NCBI GenBank assembly: GCA_007115705.1
Contig: QXEO01000339.1
Location: 4,358,191-4,422,190 of the forward strand
Length of the DNA stretch: 64,000 nt
Reading direction: 5' to 3'
From: Dactylis glomerata
Taxonomy: Eukaryota; Streptophyta; Magnoliopsida; Poales; Poaceae
Shown here: in pieces, positions 57,859-64,000 of the stretch
Numbering within the stretch: position 1 is the stretch's first letter
Layout: every line of letters starts with the position of its first letter
Notes under the pieces: generated by a model
What the model was told of the DNA's origin: nothing
Databases searched by the model: none
The model's input: the letters and a program-made list of their open reading frames with translations, nothing else
Made by a program: the position numbers and the translations under genes

Positions 57859-58789
57859 TGATAGGGCAAAGGTGTCCGATCTTTCGATGAGATCTTGATA
57901 TGTCGATTTGGTGGGTGGAGTTCGTGCTTGACGATCCGACTACACGTGCGAAGCTCGTGCGCCAATGCAATCGCTAGGACAATCTCCGGGAGTTACTGAT
58001 CTTGCGGAAGCACGATCAGCCTGACCAGCGAGGGTCTTAATTCCTACCTGAAATCGAGAACAAGTAAGAACTAATACTGCAATCAAGATATTGCGGATGA
58101 AAGATGTATGCTTTATTCAAAAGGTGGGATTCTGAATAGGCGGTCTTCTTCTGGGCGATTGGCCTCAAAAGTCGAGCTCGTAGTTGCAGCAATGGCTAAC
58201 TTTAATCTAATCAAAATCTGAGTTCTAATGACGGCTACGGGGGGGGGGGGTATTTGAGGCGGAAAAGGTAGGGATGCGACCAGCCATGGGTATGGTGGTC
58301 GAACGGAACCCTAACAGGCCTTTTCTCCTCAAATTCGGACTCCTAAAAGTGGCTGTCTTATTTGCTGCAAAAATTACATGGGCCTGGCCCAACAATAAAA
58401 GTGAGGCAGCACCATATTTATCTAAGGACGAATTTATGAAGTAGTTCTTTGTATATTTCGTCCAAGTCTTCATCCTTCATTATGGTGGCTTCAAAGTTCT
58501 GAAATCTCCACTTGTGGCATCTTCTTCAATCCTCAAACGCTTGCTGCCATCTCCATGCACGATCATGCTACAATGCTTGTCCCTCTCATCCATGCTAGGT
58601 CCATCATTCCTAAGAGTAACAAACATATCTGATTTAGGTAGCATCATATTCTCATGTATGTGAGAAAGAGTTCCAAGAAACGAAAGTACCTGATAGTTAA
58701 GTTGCTTGGCACGAGCTCGAGTGATGGGTCCTTGTATGTGTTCCGCTGTAGGTGCAGCGGTTGTATCAATAGATGGGATGTCCTCATCA
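57859..58789 (-). repeat. 3' LTR of element A (931 bp)
   Basis: Minus strand TGATGAGGACATCCC to GCCCTATCA. Contains a G run on the plus strand at about 58230-58241. The integrase frame covers its first ~310 bp on the minus strand. Confidence 0.85.
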
Positions 58790-59188
58790 TGCTCCCCTTC
58801 TTGAATTGAAGTCGTCCTCGACGCAACCTCATCTTCTTCACCGAAGTAAGGTTTTAAATCTGCAATTTTAAATGTAGGACTTACCGTACCAAAATCTGCA
58901 GGAAGCTCAAGTTTATATGCATTATCATTGATTTTCTCTATCACCTTAAAAGGACCATCAGCACGTGGCATTAACTTAGACTTGCGCAAATCAGGAAAAC
59001 GATCTTTGCGCAAATGCAACCAAACAAGATCACCAACCTCAAACACAACATGCTTTCGTCCCCTATCCCCAGCAACTTTATACTTAACATTCATGCGTTC
59101 TATGTTTTCTTTAGTAGTTGCATGCAATTTTAAAATCAATTCAGCACGTCGTGTAGCATCGAAATTATTTTGCACTGAAGATGGTAAA
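58480..59188 (-). CDS. Integrase C-terminus of element A (partial)
   Basis: Open from the insertion edge to a stop at 58480-58482. Shows the integrase C-terminal SH3-like region (FEVGDLVWLHLRKDRFPDLR; ADGPFKVIEKINDNAY), then GEEDEVASR, and continues through the polypurine tract into the LTR with GPITRARAKQLNYQV and a hydrophilic tail. This is the C-terminal targeting and binding region; the catalytic core is outside the window. No stop interrupts the visible part. The first codons come from the cut edge, so there is no true start here. Confidence 0.8.
58790..58803 (-). other. Polypurine tract of element A
   Basis: Minus-strand CAAGAAGGGGAGCA precedes the LTR. Confidence 0.8.
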
Positions 59189-60103
59189 TGATAAGGGGTG
59201 TCCCGATCTTCTCAGCGAGCGCGATGTAGATGGCGATGATGGTGATGAAGATAACTCGAGTGTCGCAGAGAACTCTCCGGCTAATCCCTGCTGCCAGCGC
59301 AACAGCTCTCAACCCTTTGGATATTCGCAACGTCACACGCTTGCGCACGTAGCCACCGACCACGAAGCGGTGATGCAATATACTAATTCCCAATGGAACA
59401 GCAGATTACACTCAGACTTTCAGTAGAACGAACACCAGATCGATATGAATTGGTGTGAATAATTTCAGAGGAACACTTGGTTCTGTCTAGAAACTAGGGT
59501 TTTGTTTAAACGTGGTCTAACCGACTTGAGGGGGCGCCCCTGGCTACTTAAGGGAGGCTGGGGCGTCCTCAACATGGACCTGGCCCAAAACCAACCTGGT
59601 TTGGGCCCAAACTGACTCGGTTCGACTCAAACGAGTACATACCGACCCATACATGGGTTCGGCCTATTTCTGGCACGCAGGCCATGAGTGTGGCGCGCCT
59701 TAGACGTGTAGACATCGTGTCGTAGGCTGTCCTAGTGCGCCATCACGGACTCTCTCATGTCGACTTGACGTTCCGGTGATCTCCTGGTGCGCCTGCCTCC
59801 CTCTCCTCCCTCGCGCACTTGATCATCAAGTCTTGCTCTTCTTGCTGCGACTCATCTCCTCCTCGTGCAACGCTCATGTTATCAACAAACCTGATCATAC
59901 ATAGATGCATAGACTTAGGCAGTATAAAGTTCTCATTAAATAAAAGATCAGGTTCGATTAAGAGTGAGCTCACCTGTTGTTCCAATAGCTTTGCACGTGC
60001 TCTTGTAATTGGTCCAATCCTAATCTCATTGGACTTCTTCGCAGCAACATCTTCATCAAAAGGAGTAGGATATAATGGTGGTGTAATAGGGATGTCCTCA
60101 TCA
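59189..60103 (-). repeat. 3' LTR of element B (915 bp)
   Basis: Minus strand TGATGAGGACATCCC to CCCCTTATCA. The pol frame runs into it and stops at 59755-59757. Confidence 0.9.
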
Positions 60104-63100
60104 TCCTCCCCCCCTTCGAAAGGCGTCGACCTCGACGCTGCAAGGTCTTCACCTTCATACGGTGTCAAATCAGCAACGTTGAAACTATTGCTGACGCCAT
60201 ACTCAGCTGTAGGAAGATCTATCTTGTAGACATTATCATTGATCTTGGCAAGAACCTTGTAAGGACCAGCACCACGGGGCAGCAACTTGGACTTACGTAG
60301 CTGTGGAAATCTATCCTTGCGAACGTGAACCCAAACCATATCACCGGGCTGAAACAATACCTCCTTCCGCTTCTTGTTTGCACGATCTGCAGTATACTTG
60401 CCTTTCTTCTCAATAGCCTCTTTAGTCTTCACATGTATCTTCCTCACAAAATCTGCTCTCTTTGATGCCTCCATATTGACTCGCTCTTGAATAGGAAGAG
60501 GCAACAAATCAAGTGGCGTAATGGGTTTGAAACCATAGACCACCTCAAAAGGACATAGCTGCGTGGTAGAGTGAACCGCCCTGTTATATGCAAACTCCAC
60601 ATGCGGCAAACAATCTTCCCACTCACGCAGATTCTTCTTGATCATGCATCGCAGCACTGTTGAAAGTGTGCGATTTACCACCTCCGTTTGACCATCAGTT
60701 TGGGGATGACATGTAGTGCTGAAAAGTAACTTTGTGCCCAGCTTTCCCCAAAGTGTCTTCCAGAAGTAGCTCATAAACTTCACATCACGATCAGAGACAA
60801 TTGTCTTGGGTACTCCATGCAAACGTACAATGTCCCTGAAAAACAGGTTAGCAATATGCGACGCATCGTCGCTTTTGTGGCAGGCAATAAAATGAGCCAT
60901 TTTTGAAAATCTGTCCACTACCACAAATATAGAATCATGGCCTCTTTTAGTCCTAGGCAAACCTAATACAAAATCCATGCTAATGTCCTCCCATGGTGTA
61001 GTAGGTGCAGGTAATGGAGTATACAAACCGTGAGGCTTCAGCTTGGACTTCGACTTGTTGCATGTAATGCAGCGCTTGACGAACCTGTCCACATCACGCC
61101 TCATCCTAGGCCAATAAAAGTGATCAGCGAGCATGAGTAGCGTCTTCTCACGCCCAAAGTGACCCATCAAACCGCCGGCATGTGATTCCTGCAACAATAG
61201 CAAACGCACGGACGATTCTGGAACACATAGTTTGTTAGCACGAAACAAAAACCCATCATGGATGTGATATTTATCCCATGCTTTCCCACCAGTACACATA
61301 CTATATGGCGCTGAAAAATCATGATCAGTAGCATATAAATCACACAAGCTCTCTAAACCAGGAACCTTAATGTCTAATTGCGTCAACAACATGTTCTTCC
61401 TAGATAGAGCATCAGCAACCACATTGTCTTTACCCTTTTTATGTGTAATTATGTAAGGAAAAGACTCAATAAACTCAACCCACTTAGCAAGACGCCTATG
61501 CAAATTAGATTGAGCTTTCAGATATTTTAAAGCTTCATGATCAGAATGTATGATAAATTCTTTTGGCCACAAATAATGTTGCCAAACCTCAAGAACTCTA
61601 ACAAGCGCATACAATTCTTTGTCATAAACAGGATAGTTCAACCTCGCACCACAAAGTTTTTCAGAAAAGTAGGCAATAGGCCGACCCTCTTGCATCAACA
61701 CACCACCAATACCAATGCCACTAGCATCACATTCAATCTCAAATTGCTTATTAAAATCTGGTAGTGCAAGCAATGGTGCAGAAGTTAATAAACGTTTCAG
61801 TTCATCAAAAGCATGATCTTGGGCTGCGCCCCATACAAATTCAACACCTTTTTTAGTTAACTCATTTAAAGGTGCAGCAACAGTACTAAAGTCTTTCACA
61901 AAACGGCGATAAAAACCAGCAAGACCATGAAAACTTCGTACTTGACTAACATTCATGGGAGTAGGCCAATTTTGAATAGCTTCAATTTTAGATGCATCTA
62001 CCTCTACTCCATGCTTAGAAACAACAAATCCTAGAAATATGACCTTATCTTTGCAAAATGTGCACTTCTCAAGGTTACCATATAACTTAGCATCACGCAA
62101 CACTTGCAAAACTTGTCGAATATGATCACTATGTTCAGATTCATTGCGGCTGTAGATTAATATATCATCAAAATACACAACCACAAACTTGCCAATAAAA
62201 TTTCACAAAACATGGTTCATTAATCTCATGAAGGTACTAGGTGCATTAGTTAAACCAAATGGCATGACTAACCACTCATATAAACCAAATTTTGTTTTAA
62301 AGGCAGTTTTCCACTCATCCCCCTCTTTCATCCTAATCTGATGGTAACCACTACGCAAATCAATCTTAGAGAAAACAGCAGCACCACTCAACTCATCAAG
62401 CATATCATCCAAGCGCGGAATAGGGTGACGATATCGAATAGTGATGTTATTAATAGCTCTACAATCTACACACATGCGCCATGTACCATCTTTCTTAGGA
62501 ACTAGAATAACAGGAACAGCACAATGGCTTAAGCTCACACGAATATAACCTTTGTCGAGTAGCGCTTGCACTTGTTTCTGAATCTCCTTAGTTTCTTCTG
62601 GGTTGGTGCGGTAAGGAGCGCAGTTTGGCAAGGTGGCACCAGGGATGAAGTCAATCTGGTGCTCAATGCCGCGCAAAGGGGGCAAACCAGCAGGGACCTC
62701 CTCTGGAAACACATCGTCAAATTCCTGCAAGACACTAGAAACACCAAAAGGAAGAGGAGTCATGTCGTTAGAAACCAAAATCTCACCCTTGTACATAAGC
62801 ACAAGTGGCATGGCTGTAGGATCCTCTCTAAATTCTCTCATATCTTCTTTGGTGGCTAGCAGGACTAGAGAATTCATTCGCTCACTTTGGTGTGGCTCTC
62901 TCGATGTGGCTGGGTGGCTCTCACTCACCGAGGTAATAGTCTCTCGTCTAGCTACTCTCTCATTCTCATGTTCTAAGTTCACTTCAGTTTTCTGACGAGA
63001 TTCATTTACAATATGCTGTGGAGACATAGGCTGCAAGTTAATTTTTCTGCCCTTGAACTCCAAATGATAAGTGTTGGTGTGGCCATTGTGTAACACGTTG

Positions 63101-64000
63101 CGATCAAACTGCCATGGGCGGCCCAACAAGAGGTGACAAACCGTCATAGGAACCACATCAAACTCAATGGAGTCCTTGTATGGTCCAATCTCGAAATCAA
63201 CTCGCACCATGTGGCTGACCTTCATCTCTCCATTGTCGCTGAGCCACTGGATATAATATGGATGTGGGTGCGGGATGTATTTCAGTTTCAGCTTTGCACA
63301 CAACTCTTTGCTAGCAAGGTTGCGGCAACTACCACCATCGATGATGAGTTTGCAAGCTCTGTCCGGTCCAACAAGTGCTTTAGTTTGGAACAAATTGCAC
63401 CGCTGACTTTCAGATGTAGGAGACACATTGAGCACACGCTGCGAGCAAACTATGTTATTGGCGGTGGAAGGATAGGCATCAACACCGTCATGACCAAAGT
63501 CATCATCATCGGAACCATCCGGATCAGCATCATCACCTGTCTCGTACTCATTGGTGTCCTCATTGACAATCATCACTTTTCGGTTGGGGCAATCCCGTTT
63601 AAAATGACCCTTTCCACCACAAGTATGACACTCCATATCACGATTACGTGCTGTAGACATGTTCGAACCTGTACCACTAGCAGCAGGTGCGGATTTCTTT
63701 GCATTGGCATCAGATCGCGACGACGAAGGAGCACGAAAATCTGAACGAGAACTTGGTGTGGGTGCAGCAGGCCTGGGTGTGAAACGGCTGCCTGAAGTAG
63801 TACGAGCTTTAAACTGAGCTTCTTCGGCAAACTGTGCTTCAGCTTCACGTGCATGATGTAGCAGCTCATTCATATCACGATACCGATGATGCCGAACAAT
63901 GCTCTTGATATTATACTTCAAACCATGGAGAAAACGCTGCAAGGTCTGCTCAAGAGGCTCACGAACGCGAGCTCATTGTAGAAGCATCTCCATCTCCATA
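59755..64000 (-). pseudogene. CRM gag-pol of element B with two TGA interruptions
   Basis: One frame from the right edge to 59755. In order: gag (from the MEMLLQ region), CCHC knuckle CHTCGGKGHFKRDC, protease-like IIDGGSCRN, reverse transcriptase (VYFDDILIYS), RNase H, integrase zinc finger (HFGREKT; CITCNKSK), integrase core, and C-terminal region through the LTR with GPITRARAKLLEQQV. Stops are TGA at 63973-63975 and TGA at 62203-62205, the latter between LMNHVL and the Gly-Lys/Arg-Phe before YFDDIL. Element E has Arg codons at both places, so both fit CGA to TGA. No frameshift is visible. Gag N-terminus lies outside the window. It is otherwise the best-preserved CRM pol in the window. Confidence 0.88.
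60104..60117 (-). other. Polypurine tract of element B
   Basis: Minus-strand GAAGGGGGGGAGGA directly before the LTR. Confidence 0.85.

Larger units (their letters stand above)
57859..59188 (-). mobile_element. CRM-type element A, 3' end
   Basis: Minus-strand element with 3' LTR (57859-58789), polypurine tract and the integrase tail. It is itself interrupted at 59188 by element B. It is inserted in the 3' LTR of element E. Its pol tail (GPITRARAKQLNYQV) differs clearly from N, E and B, so it is a separate CRM subfamily. Confidence 0.85.
59189..64000 (-). mobile_element. CRM-type element B, 3' part
   Basis: Minus-strand element with 3' LTR, polypurine tract, complete pol and most of gag; it continues past the right edge. 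It is inserted into element A after GTAAA (59184-59188). Coding similarity to element E is high. It keeps one continuous gag-pol-LTR frame broken only by two TGA codons. Confidence 0.9.

Noticed and set aside
58225..58245. G run as a G-quadruplex or telomere-like signal
   Set aside because: A single homopolymer run in an LTR; no repeated G-tracts with loops and no telomere motif.

Overview
The window is plant nuclear DNA, most likely from a grass of the Pooideae (wheat, barley, rye or oat group). It is almost pure repeat: one tandem satellite array and a deep stack of nested LTR retrotransposons. I see no ordinary single-copy host gene, no rRNA or tRNA gene and no CRISPR array. The grass assignment rests on several things: an Athila-type LTR starting TGATACGTCTCCAACGTATC with a tRNA-Asp-type primer site, a BARE/Angela-like Copia element, CRM-type Gypsy elements whose LTRs start TGATGAGGACATCC, and a Tat-lineage Gypsy element with an intron-containing antisense gene. 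The exact species cannot be read from the sequence.

Layout. 1-3121: the 3' ends of two Tat-lineage Gypsy copies (LTRs at 1266-1601 and 2868-3117), separated by about 380 bp that I do not recognise. 3122-22563: a satellite of about 273-bp monomers arranged as a six-monomer higher-order repeat (HOR) of 1641 bp. It totals about 10.9 kb and about 40 monomers, and is split by a complete 8556-bp Copia element (9819-18374, TSD AATAA). 22564-26138: 3' part of a short-LTR Copia on the minus strand, cut off by a second Tat element whose 3' LTR is 26139-26473. 26474-42212: 3' half of that Tat element, carrying a multi-exon, nonsense-ridden antisense gene with a Transposase_28-like start. The gene is split by a 4756-bp solo-LTR-like insertion (29792-40126, TSD CACAC), which itself holds a CRM-type element lacking most of pol (32292-37865, TSD GAATA). 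42213-57858: a second CRM-type element carrying gag and pol, split by a pol-less Athila-like element (43908-52296, TSD TTTAC). 57859-59188 and 59189-64000: two further CRM-type elements on the minus strand, each inserted in the previous one and both running off the right edge.

How it fits together. The insertion order can be read from target-site duplications and broken reading frames: satellite, then short-LTR Copia, then Tat, then (a) solo LTR then CRM deletion derivative and (b) CRM E, which received the Athila-like element and CRM A, the latter then receiving CRM B. Four CRM-lineage insertions plus an HOR satellite are what one expects near a plant centromere, but nothing here proves a functional centromere. 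Nearly every coding region is broken. A striking share of the nonsense codons are TGA at sites where the family has Arg, fitting CGA to TGA change by deamination of methylated CpG. The most notable items are the HOR satellite, the antisense Tat gene, the in-frame pol-deleted CRM derivative, and a 13-bp near-palindromic motif repeated about 20 times in that derivative's LTRs, leader and gag.
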